Source: Lentisphaerota bacterium
Lineage (GTDB): Bacteria; Verrucomicrobiota; Lentisphaeria; Victivallales; GWF2-50-93
Length of the DNA: 6,149 nucleotides
Reading direction: 5' to 3'
Assembly (NCBI GenBank): GCA_025360875.1
Contig: JANYBI010000498.1
Span: 1-6,149 of the forward strand
The position numbers and the translations under genes are program-made. Below the pieces are notes generated by a model. That model ran no database searches. It worked only from the letters and a program-made list of their open reading frames with translations, and was not told where the DNA came from. Below, in pieces: positions 6,045 to 6,149 of this stretch (positions within the stretch are counted from its first letter, which is position 1; the number at the start of each line of letters is the position of its first letter).

Positions 6045-6149
6045 TCATACCAAAAAACATAGTCTGGTGGGTCGCCCTGATTCTGCCTTTTGCCGCTGCT
6101 GCTCCGCATTCCAGAAGCATGTGGTGCATCTTTGCGGCGATGGTGGCAA
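6041..6149 (+). CDS. N-terminus of probable DUF58 (VWA-like) membrane protein, cut by window end
   Basis: Only 36 residues are visible: an ATG at 6041 overlapping the moxR stop (ATGA 6041-6044), then MIIPKNIVWWVALILPFAAA and a second hydrophobic stretch beginning near residue 27. DUF58 proteins typically open with a short M.vP segment followed by two closely spaced membrane helices, and they usually lie directly downstream of moxR. This start and position fit. The diagnostic C-terminal DUF58/VWA region is outside the window, so the identity is an inference from position and N-terminal style. No good ribosome-binding site is at the usual distance (GAGG at 6021-6024 is 16 bases away), which suggests translation is coupled to moxR. 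Confidence 0.7.
   Translation, partial: MIIPKNIVWWVALILPFAAAAPHSRSMWCIFAAMVA

Overview
The window (roughly 50% G+C by eye) is one tightly packed run of eight genes, all on the + strand, cut at both ends. No tRNA, rRNA, CRISPR array, insertion sequence or convincing terminator is visible, and there is no gene-free stretch longer than about 120 bases. Four of the seven junctions are ATGA stop/start overlaps (429-432, 3871-3874, 5082-5085, 6041-6044). The other gaps are 16, 51 and 13 bases. This strongly suggests a single co-transcribed, translationally coupled operon whose promoter lies upstream of base 1 and whose 3' end lies beyond base 6149.

Layout: (1) the 3' part of an RDD-family membrane protein; (2) a membrane protein with an N-terminal zinc ribbon and a B-box-like double zinc finger; (3) a two-helix membrane protein of unknown function carrying a YRRYYFKDIQ motif; (4) a second, smaller B-box zinc-finger membrane protein; (5) a large multi-pass membrane protein ending in a DUF4129-like domain; (6) a DUF4350-like membrane protein; (7) a complete MoxR-type AAA+ ATPase; (8) the first 36 residues of a membrane protein, most likely the DUF58 (VWA-like) partner that usually follows moxR.

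The MoxR / DUF58 / DUF4350 / DUF4129 / RDD set is a widespread bacterial gene neighbourhood whose biochemical job is largely unknown. The general model is that the MoxR ATPase acts as a chaperone or remodeller on a VWA-type partner and membrane complex. The unusual part is the middle block: two membrane-anchored B-box zinc-finger proteins with identical ligand spacing on either side of an uncharacterised membrane protein. From memory of similar proteins, this block recalls Verrucomicrobiota, Lentisphaerota and Kiritimatiellota genomes (PVC group). That assignment is a low-to-moderate confidence inference, since no rRNA or other taxonomic marker is present.

Working model (inference): the RDD, DUF4129 and DUF4350 proteins form a membrane assembly, the zinc-finger proteins act as cytoplasmic-facing adaptors, and the MoxR ATPase with the DUF58 protein supplies ATP-driven assembly or remodelling.
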